From Saksenaea vasiformis B4078 (taxonomy: Eukaryota > Mucoromycota > Mucoromycetes > Mucorales > Saksenaeaceae), in contig JNDT01001541.1 of assembly GCA_000697055.1 (NCBI GenBank), forward strand, positions 1-64,000: a stretch of 64,000 nt of DNA, given 5' to 3'. Every line of letters starts with the position of its first letter. The stretch's first letter is position 1. The notes under the pieces were generated by a model. It was not told where the DNA came from. It worked only from the letters and a program-made list of their open reading frames with translations, and ran no database searches. The position numbers were made by a program, and so were the translations under genes. Of this stretch, positions 1 to 12,030 are shown one piece after another.

Positions 1-811
1 TAGCTCTAGTTCATGCTCTGAAGTTCAGATGTATTGAAGCACTGCATTGCAGCAGTACAAAGGAAAGAGACTCCAATCCACACTTACTGGGTCCTTTACC
101 TTTAAAGAAAACACGTCATTTTTATTCATCCGTGAAGGGCCTGTTGCTCAAATTTTCTCGTACAGTTAGGGTGAAGCTACTTTTGATTTCTAAAGTTAAG
201 TTATGCTGCGATCATAGGACAATCGATAGGCAGATAGGGACAGAAATACATCGACTTCTGGATAGCTCTTTATCCGACTCTTCGTCCGAGTCGTATCCGC
301 AAATGCCATAAGATGTTTCAGTTATTTTGATCCATCGAATACCACAAACACAATGGCTACCTAGTGGCGTTGTGCAATGTACATGTTTTATTTTGCTTTG
401 TAATCTATCTATAGATGTCATTTCCATCCTTCTGTTCGATCTGAGCCACCCTTGCGGATCGTGACCCCTTTATTCCTTTACTGACCCGAAGCTATGATAA
501 TTATCTCTTGGCTCTGTTGATGGTTTTACCTCAGAAGCATATATACAAAATATCAGCAAATGCATCGCTTATTGTGGTATATTGTTCAAGATTTACGGAC
601 CGCTGCCTGACTGAACGTTGAACAGGTAACAGGATCAAAGATGATGTCAAGACCCACAGGACCGTTAAAATTTTGAAAGAAAGAAAAAAGACCGTACTGA
701 CAACTTTTTCTTCTCCTTATCTCACATACGCATATTGAATTTTACAGAGTGAGAATTTGTCGAGCGATATATGCAGAAACTTAATAACCAGTTACATTCT
801 GTTTATTAAGC
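1..811. other. Intergenic, no gene seen
   Basis: I see no supported gene, RNA or repeat in this stretch. Reading frames here are short and have no recognisable motif. The last part is presumably the 5' flank of the gene that starts at 812. Confidence 0.5.
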
Positions 812-3800
812 ATGACCGTACCGCCACCCCAGTTACGCTTGAAGCGCAAAAGGAAAAGGGCGGCTGAATCAGGGATATCAGTAGACCAAGCACTTGAGGC
901 CTTGTACAGTGTCTTCCACGACCAACTGAAAGCGATAGTCCTAAAAAGCCTTGAAGATAAACCCAAGAAAAAGTCTACAAAAAAAGCACGTCAGCAGTCA
1001 GAAGAAAACAAACAAGAAAAACAGAGAAAAAAATTGCAAGAACTACGAGAAAGTCTGGAGAAGGCAGATCGCGTTCCAAGGTCGTCGTTCGAACAAGCTG
1101 ATGATAAGCTTAATGCAGAACAAGGAACTACCCGGAGGACCCTCGCTTCGGAATATCCTGGGTCAGGGCGGATTGGGGCTCTTTGGCAAAAATATGCCAT
1201 CGCAAAGTTTGATGACGCTGCCGAAAAAGCACAGAAAGAAATTGACGAACAAGTGCAGGCGAAAGAACAAGGCTGCAGCATGGATACTACTGAAAACAAT
1301 GAAAGCGAGGACGAAGAGGACACGATCCGGGCATGCTCGGTTCGATTATCTGGAATCTTACGAGGTGATCTGGATGATGAAGTGAAGCAAGTGTTTCTCG
1401 ATACCATAACTGCCACATCCGAACAAGTTACGGACTACGCTGCTGAACTTGGGGCAGCAGTACATGCAACCATGCTAAACTACGCTGCCAGTACCGTCAT
1501 ATTGGATCAGCATTCAAAGCAAGCTCGTTATCAGCAGGACAGCCCAGAGATGTTTAACGTTTTGGAAGTTATTCCCAAAGAATCAGTCCGCAATCCAGAA
1601 GCTCTGAACTCGAATTTGACGGTACCAGTGGTGCCACTGCCTGACAATGTGTCGAGATATCTGAAGGCTTTGCCACAGAAGAGCAATGATGAATTCAGCA
1701 ACCTCTTCAGCGAATCCCATTTGCAATTTATCCATTCGAGCTGTTTCGGGAGACAGACTTATAAGGCTAGTGAGAAACGTTTCTGGTCTGCGCTGCAACA
1801 CCCAATGTTGAAAGGTTTGCCAAAACCACCTACCGGCTTAAGCACCACAATGCACTTTCAGCTGAAGCAACACGCCACCAATCTACAAAACATGTGGGCA
1901 GGCGGTTTGTTTTATAAATCGATCAATCACCTACTCCGTGTATTTCTTAAACTAAACCTTGCCCCTGAAAGAGAGCGAAAAGTCCGTCAGATTGCCGAGA
2001 AAAAAGCAAAAGAGAAAGAAAGGCAACGGGAGGAAAGTATCAAACCAATGAAGAGGAAAAAGGAATGGCATCGGCGTCAGATCAAAGGACGAATAGAACA
2101 AGAACGAAAGAATTTAAGACGCCTGAAGAAACGGCTGGAAGTGGAAACGGATCAAAATCAAAGGATTAAACTGTTGCGACGTGAGAAATCGTGCACAGAT
2201 GCGATTACAAGATTGCAATCACGCACGAGAGAGGAATACATGCCCAAGAAAGGTGAAAATCCACAGTCTTGGAAGGATAAAGAGGTGAGCGCAATATCCG
2301 ATGTCATCGACATATTAACAGATCAAACGTCATGTTGCCTGAAGGTGAAGTAACTGAGTTGGATATCCCTGTGTATATAGGTGGAATAGACGATGAAGGA
2401 GTATATGAAGCAATTGAGATGGCAATCGAAGAGATGCAAGAGGAATCAGAAGACATTCAGGCGAATGACGCGAAGAAAGAGCCCAGCAGAAGGAGGTTGA
2501 TACGAATTCAAGCTATTGCAAAGAAACTGTTGCTATCAGCAAATGTTGAAGGAAAAGTGAGAGACGCTGATGTCTTTGGGTTGTGGAACGACGACGATAA
2601 CAAGCTCCAGAAGGTCGAGATAGATACCGTCGTTCAGATTACGAACGCGCTAAGACCATATATACCGAAAGGACGATCAAGTACTGCGATTGCCTTGCGT
2701 GTTCGGTTTGTTTTGTTATCGAATACCGTTCTCCATGCTACTGGATACAGTAAATTCACTGCTAACATCTGCCCAGCGATCAGCCCTGCCTCAATCCATG
2801 CATTGCCTCTCGATGCGGCGTCCATATATGAACTCTTTGGTTCGACTTCCGCAAAATTCGACTTGTACACAGAAGATGGAAGCGCGATTGCAAATATTAG
2901 GCAAGCTCGAACGAACACAGCCGCCGTAATCGGCTCCTTCTTTGATCAAAACAAAATCACTCGTATTTGCAGTGCTCGCGGTTTGGAACCACGGTGGCGA
3001 GTAACTGTTACACCCCAACAAATGGCGATGATTGATGGGAACGTTCAAAAAGGAAGGAACATAACTGTATCTCATTATGAACAAAGAAGGAAGAACGCAA
3101 AATGGAAGAATACGGACGAGGGGAACAGTTTCTTTGAGAATGAATCAGACCGAGATATTCCAACCGTTACAACGTTCCTGGAAGATGCAAAATGTAAGGT
3201 CAAAGTTCTGGAGTCGGCAGAAAGGCAATCAAAAAAGGCGTTACAGCAGGCAGAAAATGTTGTCCAAAATCGGACAGAAGAGCATCAACGGAGAAAAGAT
3301 GCTATCCAAAGGAAAATCCGGGACAAACCTAAGCGCCACAAAATAAATATCAGCGATGCAAGGGCGAAGGAAAAGCAAAGCGAGAGCTACAAATATTTGA
3401 AGACGTCGAAATTGGAGCGCGCAGAGAAACAACATAATTTAAGCAAGATACGGTCGGAATTGGCAGATCAGCGAAGGCGGCGATATGTATGTCAGAAGGT
3501 AACTAAAGGATATCGCATGCACCAGTCAATCAACCGAATTAAATCAAACTATAGCAACTGGATGGTCTCAAGAAGAAGCAAAAGGGAAAGGAAAAGGAGT
3601 CAGAGGGAGACAATGAAGAGGAGGAGGTAAAGATGTGTAAGGTTACAAGTTGGAATCGCCCAGGTTGCGAAGCCAGTACACAGTTCCTTGACATCACAGA
3701 GCTAAATCGGCGACCTCTCCACGGAAGCTCTGCGAAGAGTAAGTACTGCCTCTGCCTTTGCGATAATAACCCTTTTATCAAATGAAGGTTGAGTGGATTG

Positions 3801-3959
3801 GGACCTGTCGCCATGACAGGAGTTATCGTGAATTCTGGATCAGGTAAAGAAAATCAAACACAGTATTACAGTTTTCTGACTTTTTTTTTGAGACAGATGA
3901 GATCTAGGGTTCAGATACTGTATTTTACACCAATCCGGAAAATCTCCGAAATGACATAA
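812..3959 (+). CDS. Spliced member of a repeated gene family, probably incomplete at the 3' end
   Basis: Two overlapping frames join through a phase-0 intron (2285-2358), and a second intron (3499-3554, GTAACT...CTATAG) leads to an acidic exon 3555-3738. A possible last intron is 3739-3819, with a stop at 3957. The protein begins basic, has Lys/Glu-rich coiled-coil stretches, and contains the segment YELFGSTSAKFDLY followed by ICSARGLEPRWRVTVTP near the middle. Exon 3 (RPGCE...LDITEL) matches RPYCE...LDVSEL in the broken copy at 10351-10700, and both follow an intron placed after a QK pair. The layout recalls large Mucoromycota protein families with a TnpB/Fanzor-like RuvC and zinc-ribbon C-terminus, but that is from memory, and no RuvC triad or zinc ribbon is visible here. 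The acceptor of the first intron is weak. It could be a decaying transposon gene. Confidence 0.45.
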
Positions 3960-5333
3960 ACGAAAGCGTCCAGGATACAACCTGCTCCTTTTTATAACCT
4001 TCACATGGCTGATTTTCATGCGTCGTTGGTGATTTCTGAGTAGTTGCTAATCGCGTATTTCCAGCATGTGATTATTTTGCACGAAGTCGATAAACTTTCT
4101 ATATAGTGATGGTCATATTTTAGAGAAAAACCTTGTCACTAACTTGTATTTGTTGACAGATGATTGTGACCCTACTGGTCGGCAGACTTGGCTGTTGCTT
4201 TCTCGCTATATAAAATAGAGTGCCCGATCCATACTCGTTCGTTCAAGATTGGAAAATGGTTCTGCGGACTGAAAAATTTATAACTCTCTTTTCATTGTTA
4301 TTGCCATTAAGAACTGATTACTGAGAATGTCTATATCTCCCTCTTCAGGGTAGTAACTAGGGTCGAACATGAGTTGCATTGTCGTGGTATGAGTATGTCT
4401 TCCTAGAACGCGTAAACGCTCGTAGCAGTATGGCACATGATGATGGTTATTGGTATCAAAGGCTAACCATCGAGGTGCTATAGTAGGGCATATTTGCTTT
4501 TCTTCTTATAAGCATATGTCGCGCTCTTGGGATCTGGGATCTTCCCCGGCTAAAAAGAGCAGAGACTCGACATGTACATTTATGAATTTGATCGTCTTTT
4601 CCGTAATCATTGGAAGTACCTATACAATTTTGCGTAATCAATGAACACGTTGATAAATCAAGAGCTTCTATGATGACAGGCTATTTTTGTGCCAGCATTC
4701 CGTCTCTGATCACTACCACGCGTCGCTTTGAGTGCAACCTTGTCAATCCGAGTTTCCGCGTTAAGAACACACGGGATCGTACATGGAAATTACCGTATAT
4801 CACTTTGAGCCACATTTATCGCAGTGTACTACTTATATCTTTACTTCTGTAAATGATGCATTGCAGTGATGCTGAGCGTAAAATCATCGATCATCACGGA
4901 TCATATGAAGAAACTCATTTATACATAACGCTTTCTATATTTGTGATTGAGCCTTAAAATATTTGATGCATGATTGTCAGTGATCCATACCTCTTTGCGG
5001 CTACAATGGATTAGGCGGCTTTTCGGAAAGGAAAGAACGTGGGCTAAGGCGATAAGGATAATCATGAGTATCTTCTTCATCTCCCAACGCTTTCATTACT
5101 CGATATCGATGGTTCCTTTGCACTATAAATATATGCATCGAAGGATACATTTATCACCGCGCGTCATCTTATTTAGCGGGGAAGCTGTACTGTCAGCAAC
5201 GTCGCACAGGCTGATTGTCCCATTTGAAACTCAGGAGGTATGGTTCCTGAGTGGCTTTTGTGAAGTCGAGGCGGTCACAAAACCTGAAAAATGGAAAAAA
5301 AAAACCGAATAGACCTTCTTGTATAACACAGTA
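3960..5333. other. Intergenic, no gene seen
   Basis: About 1.4 kb without a convincing coding region, RNA gene or repeat. It should contain the promoter of the MRT4 gene that starts at 5334, but I recognise no specific element. Confidence 0.5.
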
Positions 5334-6227
5334 ATGCCCAAGTCGAAAAGATCCACCGTAGGTATTGTATCATAACTAGCCATGTATTTTGCCATATTTA
5401 CCGTCGTACTATAGTGTCTTTGACCAAGACCAGCAAAAAGGGCCGTGAAGGCAAAGAAAAGCTCATGGAAGAGGTGAAGTAGGATAACACAGCGGGGCAG
5501 ATCTAATGTCATTCGCTATTTCTTTTGATTAGATCCATGAGTGTGTCGACAATTATTCATACATTTGGGTTTTCTCCGTCAAAGACATGCGTAATACCTT
5601 CCTGAAGGAGGTCCGTAACGACTTCAAATCTAACTCGCGATTCTTCATGGGCAAGAATCGAGTCATGGCAAAAGCATTAGGAAACACACCGGAAGAGGAA
5701 TACAAAGAAGGTTTATCAAAGATTGCTGAGGTAACGGTAACATGACGAGATAAACCTGGCGTGCTGACGTGAAACGATAGCGATTAAACAACGAAGTTGG
5801 TTTATTGTTCACTGACAGATCACCTGAAGAAGTTCAGCAATATTTCAAAGAATTCCGACAGCCCGATTATGCTCGTTCAGGAGTGGTAGCCACACAGACT
5901 GTTGTTATCCCCGAGGGACCAGTGAAGCGCGGTGTCGATCCTATGCCACACAACATGGAACCCCTTATTCGATCGCTAGGCATGCCTACTACGCTGAAGA
6001 ACGGTATTGTAACCTTGCCGTCCGCATACACGATTTGCAAAGAAGGCGATGTTTTGTCAACAAACCAAGCACATCTTTTGGTAAGGAAAACAAAAAAAGA
6101 AAAAAAAGGGAAGAGGCATGACGGAGTATTTATTATGGCATGATAGAAATTGTTCTACTTCCAACTTTCCGAGTTTGCTGTTGAATTGATCTGCTGTTAC
6201 CATCAAGGCCAAGTGACCGAGATCTGA
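5334..6227 (+). CDS. MRT4: Ribosome assembly factor Mrt4 (mRNA turnover protein 4)
   Basis: Mrt4 is a P0-like (uL10) nuclear factor. It holds the place of P0 on pre-60S particles until the stalk is assembled. Five exons join in phase: 5334-5361, 5415-5473, 5533-5730, 5781-6080 and 6147-6227, giving 221 residues, close to the family length of about 240. The start MPKSKRSTVVSLTKT is typical of the family. The block from YSYIWVFSV through RNDFKSNSRFFMGKN and the later VGLLFTDRSPEEVQQYF are family signatures. The C-terminus ends LSEFAVELICCY. Introns are 50-66 nt. The P0 acidic tail is absent, as expected for Mrt4 rather than P0. The gene converges on the BI-1 gene with 86 bp between stop codons. 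Identification is firm; splice sites are inferred from phase and homology. Confidence 0.95.
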
Positions 6228-6313
6228 ACCGTAATTCAATAAATTGTTTTTCTCATTTCGCATGCCCATCTTCAAGTTGATTTATTTATCTGGATTTTGA
6301 AATGTTGCAGTAT

Positions 6314-7166
6314 TTACCATCGCTGGAATCTTTGACGGTCATCACGTTTACGTCTCCGTTCACGCTCTTGGTCTTTCTTGAGAATGATTGTTGCAAGGCG
6401 AATAAACAGAGAGAATAGATCCATAAAAAGTTCCAGTGCATGGCCGGGTACATCCAACAAGCCTGCACTTGCACGTTCCACTATCATCTGTGTGTCGTAA
6501 ACAACTAACGACAAGTGGATGAGTTGGACTGTTTAGCACTCCTTTTTAACCTACCAAATCCACTAAAGGCAATCAAGCCTAAATATAATTCTGCGGAAAA
6601 TATCGAGGACGACCGGAAAAACAGCATATTTGCCAGAGATACCCAGATCATAATGCCCACGAGACTACCTGCCATGCCCGAAGCATACAACAAACTTCTG
6701 CGATTGGCCAGCATTGCACTTGCAGAGAAGGCGAGAAAAATGAACACAGAAGATGACAATGCAAGGAATAAAAGTGATCCCGTAGGGTCCCAGTATGTAT
6801 ATGCTGACACCAGCGTAGAGAGCGACATACCACTGAATAGGGCATAGGTCTATACAAAAATCACGTTTACATACGACTGTGCTGTAATTCGTTTTAATTT
6901 ACCCCTAGTAAGACCCATCGCCACATATTGCCATAAGATAAATGTCGGACGCCAAGCGCGCTGCCAACGGCCACTACAGCTCCCATTGTTCCTCCGTCCG
7001 CTGCGGCTAACGGGTGCTGGTTGCTGTTATATACAGCTCCCATTGTAGCTAATGCTAGCATTCCCGCAATGGAAAGGTATACGTTGACTAAGTGCCGTTG
7101 CACAGGCCGACTAATCTCATTGTGTGTGGAGAAATGTTGCTCGGATTTCGACCAAGAACCTGACAT
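6314..7166 (-). CDS. BI-1: Bax inhibitor-1 family membrane protein
   Basis: BI-1 (TMBIM6-type) proteins are ER membrane proteins that affect calcium leak and stress-induced death. Three exons (7166-6903, 6849-6555, 6504-6314) join in phase to 249 residues; the family norm is about 240. The first exon has the N-terminal cytosolic part and transmembrane segments 1 and 2 (VNVYLSIAGMLALATMGAVY). The second adds several more spans. The third opens with VVYDTQMIVERA, the family signature, followed by the last hydrophobic segment and a charged C-terminal tail (KKDQERERRRKRDDRQRF). Introns are 50 and 53 nt. The start at 7166 (MSGSWSKSEQHF) was chosen because family members begin near this point; an in-frame ATG lies 42 nt upstream. 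The gene converges with MRT4. Confidence 0.93.
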
Positions 7167-7939
7167 TACGTGGAATAAAAGAAAACGCAAAATGGTAGAA
7201 TTTCCCAAGTTTTACATGATTTTGGCTTGACATCATTTGATTGGTCAATTAAACCCACTACCATTTGTCCGGACACGACAAATAATATCGTGCTCGAGTG
7301 AAAACATGCCACGTGTTGTAAGCAAGTGCAACATTTTCCAAGATTTACAGTACATTTTCTATAACGAATGCTATATCAGAACGCCAGTTTTTTTGAAAAC
7401 AATATATCAGACATCTTACTCAAGAAAAACATACTTTTGCATCTGAGAATGAGGTGCCTGGCACCGTTGGTCAAGTAGCAAAGGAAGAACTCGCTACTTC
7501 AACGCGCAATATGACAATACGCAATTAGTAGACAATGTGCTCATGAAGATAATATCGCAATAATCATAAAATAACTCTAGAGAATTGTGAAGGATTCCAG
7601 TCCTCACATACGGCTCCCCTGAATATTGAAAACGTCGGTGTGCTCGACTACAGGAGTGTGAAATGTACATACAACAACATATTATGCACTTCTATTGCAC
7701 ATAAGGATACCATTCAGAGTGATTTCCAAAGTAATATAGCACATCGGATATACGACGACGACTAAGTTAAAAGATACAAATAGTTTTATTCTATAAATGG
7801 ATCACTATCCTACTCTCCAAAGATACAGTACGACCAAGATCCAGTCTTATTTCGTTAAATAAACCGCGCAGCAAGGATTGAGTTGCGTTAACAGGATATT
7901 AACATCCATTTATCAAATAACACGCACTCGCTCCCTCGC
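7167..7939. other. Intergenic, no gene seen
   Basis: Spacer between the divergent 5' end of BI-1 and the 3' end of the S9 peptidase gene. No coding frame with recognisable content, RNA gene or repeat was found. Confidence 0.45.
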
Positions 7940-9979
7940 CTACAAAAAGTGCTTCAAAAACAGAGCAATGCATACCATTTGGGCATCAACCACTGATTGC
8001 TGACGATAGATATGGCCTTCATTGTCGGCCGCGAAGATCCAAACATTATCATGGCCGTTGTTCTTCTGTAGGACAGCCTTCATCTGCTCGAATTCCGAGA
8101 ACGGCACCCGGGAATCATTGCGTCCATGGCTCATAAAACATGGCACAGTGATTTTATCTGCGTTCGTAAGAGGCGAGATATCAAGCAAGAACTTTCGCAT
8201 ATCTGGGTCGCGCTCATCTCCATATTCTGCTCTTCGATGATCTCGACGATGTTCCGCGGTAGTTTCCAGAAAGGTCACCCAATTAGAAATGCCGCAGGTT
8301 TCCACACCACACTTGAGGCGTTTAGAGTAATGAGTCATGCAAGCAAACGACATGTAACCGCCATACGATCTCCCCATAACAGCAACACGAGCAGGGTCGA
8401 GGTAAGGCATAGATATGGCGATATAATCAAGCAAGGCTCCAACATCCTTGACGGAGTCTTCACGTTTATAGCCATCATCCGCTTGCATGTAGGAAAGGCC
8501 ATAGCCTCTGGATCCACGTACATTTGGGGCGATAATACAAACGCCCAGAGTTTGTACAAGATATTGCAGGTACAGGCGTGGATTATAAGCAGGTAAATGC
8601 TGTGATGCTGGTCCGCCGTGCAAGTAGATAATAACCGGGAGTTTTTCCGGAGGAGATAAGGCATCAAGCGAGTAAGTGTCGTAAGGTGCAGGCAAATAAA
8701 CGAAGCTAGGAATAGATAGCTTGTCGAAGGAAGGATAGCGGATAAGCTTCGGGTTGGAAACCGGATGAGATGGGCGTGGATTTTTGGTGACAACATAGGG
8801 ACTGAAAGACAAATCGTTGACCGATAGCTTGTATAGTGTACCGGGGGAGGATACTGACTCCATGGAGACCACAATCACATCTTCATTGACTTCCGAAAAT
8901 GATACCGTCTTGATTTGTCCAGCAATCTCGGTCGGAATAGCAATCTTTGTGATTTCTTCGGTGCCAAGATCCAAGATGTAAATTTCACTATATCCATCCA
9001 CGTTGGCGTGCAAGAAAAGATGCTGCTTGGATGGAACCCCAGAGCATGGCCAAGAGATAGGCAATAAAGAATCTTGCAGGCCTGGAGTAGTGATGGGGCG
9101 TATAACTTTGGTTTGGAGGTTATAGATTATACACGATGTGTACTCCGACATCCATGCAGTGTTAAGGTAGATGATGTTGGGGTCAGTCTTGGAGAACTTT
9201 CCGCTTATCCTTGTAGGATGTATAACTCCGTCTCGATTAGGAAGTTGAATGTGATCTAGTTGGCGAGTTGCGATATCTAAAATACAGGTGACAGCCTTGG
9301 CATCGGTGATGCTGTGCGCAATGAGAGCCTTGGTGTTGTCTGCATTCCAGCTATAGACATAACATACTCCTGTTGTCATAGCAATAATCTGACCATGTAT
9401 CGGTTCTCCAGCAGGTCTGTGTCGCAAATGACGCAGGTAGACGTCGGTATCTTTGCCGTTACGAGCGTTACAGGTGTAAAGCACTTTGGTCCCATCGGGA
9501 GATATGAGAAAGTTTCGTGTCAGTGAGCCTGCAGGAGTCCAAACCTCCAGTCGGTGAGATTCTTCCGCTGCTTTACCCTCAACGGGCAGGAAGCGGTAGA
9601 GCTGGAAGAGTTCCTCTCCGTTGGTATCAATGGTACAGATTGCACCTCCATTACGGCATTCACCATTCTCATCCTCATCACCTTCGATTGGCTTGAAGTC
9701 ACCAATGGTGTTTCCTTTACCTCTGCCCGTCAAATAAGTAACTCTGGTGGCCCCGGTGGCCTCGGCGGCTGACACATAGTAAAGCTCCTCAGATTCACCT
9801 CCTTGTGGTCTCTTGCGGAAATACAGAGCCTCCGCCTGGTTAAGGGACCTGTGGGCGAAGGCTTCAAATTGGCAAGGAATCCCACTGCTTTTGTAGCTCT
9901 CGAATTCGTCGATTATATCGGCAGACGGTTCAGGGATGTTTACTGTCTCCACACAAGCAGGAATAAATGCATTAACCAT
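7940..9979 (-). CDS. Serine peptidase of the prolyl oligopeptidase family (S9, acylaminoacyl/dipeptidyl-peptidase-like)
   Basis: Alpha/beta-hydrolase peptidases of family S9 cut small peptides after a beta-propeller domain filters access. The coding part is one exon of 679 residues. The N-terminal 400 or so residues have the repeating beta-strand character of the propeller. The C-terminal hydrolase has an oxyanion region (YLHGGPASQH), the nucleophile in GRSYGGY (Ser about 538), Asp about 622 in HGRNDSRVP and His about 656 in DNEGH. No signal peptide is seen, so it is probably cytosolic. The first ATG is at 9979. Just upstream there is a strong acceptor (pyrimidine tract then CAG, ending near 9995) and a donor GTGAGA near 10051, which suggests a 5'UTR intron. 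The exact subfamily and substrate cannot be set from sequence alone. Confidence 0.93.
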   Translation of the reverse strand: MVNAFIPACVETVNIPEPSADIIDEFESYKSSGIPCQFEAFAHRSLNQAEALYFRKRPQGGESEELYYVSAAEATGATRVTYLTGRGKGNTIGDFKPIEGDEDENGECRNGGAICTIDTNGEELFQLYRFLPVEGKAAEESHRLEVWTPAGSLTRNFLISPDGTKVLYTCNARNGKDTDVYLRHLRHRPAGEPIHGQIIAMTTGVCYVYSWNADNTKALIAHSITDAKAVTCILDIATRQLDHIQLPNRDGVIHPTRISGKFSKTDPNIIYLNTAWMSEYTSCIIYNLQTKVIRPITTPGLQDSLLPISWPCSGVPSKQHLFLHANVDGYSEIYILDLGTEEITKIAIPTEIAGQIKTVSFSEVNEDVIVVSMESVSSPGTLYKLSVNDLSFSPYVVTKNPRPSHPVSNPKLIRYPSFDKLSIPSFVYLPAPYDTYSLDALSPPEKLPVIIYLHGGPASQHLPAYNPRLYLQYLVQTLGVCIIAPNVRGSRGYGLSYMQADDGYKREDSVKDVGALLDYIAISMPYLDPARVAVMGRSYGGYMSFACMTHYSKRLKCGVETCGISNWVTFLETTAEHRRDHRRAEYGDERDPDMRKFLLDISPLTNADKITVPCFMSHGRNDSRVPFSEFEQMKAVLQKNNGHDNVWIFAADNEGHIYRQQSVVDAQMVCIALFLKHFL

Positions 9980-10164
9980 GTCACGCAATAGCTGAAAAGG
10001 AACAGAAAGAAAGGTTCTGTGGCTATTAGAAAAGTTTAAGACTCATCTCACCCTGCTTCCTTTCTCAGAGCAAGTGTGTTACTGTAGGGTGCTGAGCGTC
10101 TAAAATAGTGCAATTTTTCTATTTCTATCCTTCGTAACGATTGTAAACAGTCATTCGTGGAACA

Positions 10165-10325
10165 TCAGTAAATTGATGAATGAGACGCGATATTGTTTAA
10201 ATACGAAATCGTTCTCTGATTCAAAAGATAAAAGAAATATGCAATGTCCGAGCAACTGCCAGTGTTCGAAGAAATACAGTCGATTGAAATGATTGCTGCC
10301 GTATGATAATACAAAGGTTTTTGAC
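10165..10325 (-). repeat. Diverged stretch related to the 265-bp MITE
   Basis: On the minus strand this segment follows the half of the MITE that runs from AATCATTTCAATCGA through TTCTTCGAACA to the AACAATCTCATAT region, with many substitutions. The MITE terminal sequences themselves are not preserved. It lies directly beyond the stop of the gene fragment at 10351, so the repeat and the gene family may belong to the same mobile element. Confidence 0.5.
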
Positions 10326-10350
10326 TTATCGATTGTATAAATCAATATAT

Positions 10351-10700
10351 TTATGTAAAATCTGCCATCATCAACGAAGTCGTGCAGTTTGACGTGATTA
10401 CTCCGTAATCCGTTTTCCCAATCGACACCGCGTCTGGATTTTCCTTGATAAGTTCCGATACATCTAGACGTTCCGCGTCGTCTTCGCAATAAGGTCGTTT
10501 CCCAGTAGCAACCATCGTCTTGGATTTTCGCTTCTCGGCTTTACGCTTCTTTTTTGAGACTGCATTATCTGTATCCAGAAACTGGAGCCGCTTGTTAGTG
10601 TGTTTTTATTGAAATAGGTATATACCTTTTGCAGTTCGTACTTCTCTAGCCTTTTGTCTGCCAATAGCCTTTGGGGAGAATTAGTGTTTCCGAGTAGCAC
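10351..10700 (-). pseudogene. Broken relative of the 812-3959 gene
   Basis: Minus-strand exon 10700-10626 (ending LEKYELQK) and exon 10590-10351 join through a 35-nt GT-AG gap. The second exon carries a basic run (KKKRKAEKRKSK), then RPYCEDDAERLDVSEL, then GKTDYGVITSN, then stops. RPYCE...LDVSEL aligns with RPGCE...LDITEL in the gene at 812-3959, and the preceding intron sits at the same place, after QK. The TDYG motif could correspond to the first RuvC-like Asp of TnpB/Fanzor-type proteins, which is an inference. No 5' part or full C-terminus is present, so this is a fragment. It is followed by sequence related to the MITE. Confidence 0.5.
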
Positions 10701-11479
10701 ATGTCTCTTCTTCCCAGAGCGGGAAGTTTATGCATTATCAGAAAAAGACACCAATTTTCTGGGCAAACAAAGCATTACCGATGTCGAACTATGTATAAAA
10801 CGTAATTCTAAAATGAGTTCAGTAATTCACTTTTCTTGACAGTTACCAGGTATCAATCAGTCAATAAAGTCATTTATGCATACGATGTGTTGATCGATTC
10901 CATTGAAGCACCGTGACGATCCCAGTAATCCTCGCATCCTTCATGATACTGCTTGGAAAACACAAGAAAAGCAGCAACCGTACTATGCAAGAACTGATGA
11001 CTCTGACATATATGCCTTCGCGACTGCTCTCGATCTACGACTAAAATACAAATACTGAGAAAACAACAACGGGAGCCAGAGTTCATCTGTAATACGAAGC
11101 GGAATGGAGCATATATCCTCAAGTTTCAGGTGTAAATGCTAGCAATAGCAGCCAACTGGAAAATGCTTCTTGCAATAAATTTAGACTGAAACGACAACGT
11201 GTCGTAACTATCTTGCTGTTCCTGCAAGCATCTACTCCTTGTGAGCCATTTTTTTCGAAAGCAACGTATTTTATTCCTACTGGTCGAAATAGACTACAAC
11301 CGGTGTAGAGTGCTATTTTTCACTCTCAGGCAATCTCGCATGCTATTCCTATTTTTCTCAATGACATCAACATTATTTTATTTTTCTTTTCTTTCTTATT
11401 CTTTTAGTGGAATCCTCTAGCTGCTATAATTAGGCTCTCGAAATCCCATACAAACCGACATCCACTCTGACAACGGCGC

Positions 11480-12030
11480 ATGACCTCTGGTATCAACCCC
11501 AACGGATCCCCAAACCTTATCCGAAGGCACATCTGATCAAGACCATGCACAATCGAAACCGCATACGATCCAAAGTACATACGATCCAAAGTGCAGACAA
11601 TCCAAAGTGCAGACACTCCAAAGTGCATACGATTGAACCAATTACCTGCCGTCATTATCCATCAGAGCCATGATAGACTAGATGTTCATCCACTTAGCGA
11701 AATTATTTTCTATCGATGTATTTTGTATAAATACCTGTTCAATTCAATGAATAAAACATTAGGTTACAAAAGCATATTCTTCTTTTGGTTATCTCCAGCC
11801 ATCTCAAAAGAACGTTTCCAAAGGTTTTTCTTCTATTTCTCAAACTACCTTTTATTGCTCGCCTGCGTTGGTTATTCTCAAGAAACCACCGTTAACCCGA
11901 ATCCATTGATTCCTTTTCTTTTAGTTTCTTTTCTTTTATTTTACTCTCTGTCTGGCAAACGGCGACAATTCCGCTGTCCTCTTTTTATTTTTCTTTTTGT
12001 CTTTGACGAAACTCTTTGCCGATTCTAAGG
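11480..12030 (+). repeat. LTR-like promoter module C, copy 1
   Basis: Direct repeat of 14480-14900. Shared features in the same order are a TATA-like box (TGTATAAATACC, near 11727), an AATAAA signal (near 11752), and a downstream leader with the shared stretch TTATTCTCAAGAAACCACCG. This is the arrangement of an LTR followed by the start of an element's internal region. No intact gag or pol frame follows. The 16-bp tandem repeat at 11565-11628 lies just upstream of the TATA box. Confidence 0.5.
11565..11628. repeat. 16-bp tandem repeat, four units
   Basis: Four adjacent 16-bp units of the form ACGATCCAAAGTGCAG with a few substitutions, about 100 bp upstream of a TATA-like box. Position and form suggest enhancer-like repeats in an LTR U3 region. 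Confidence 0.75.
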
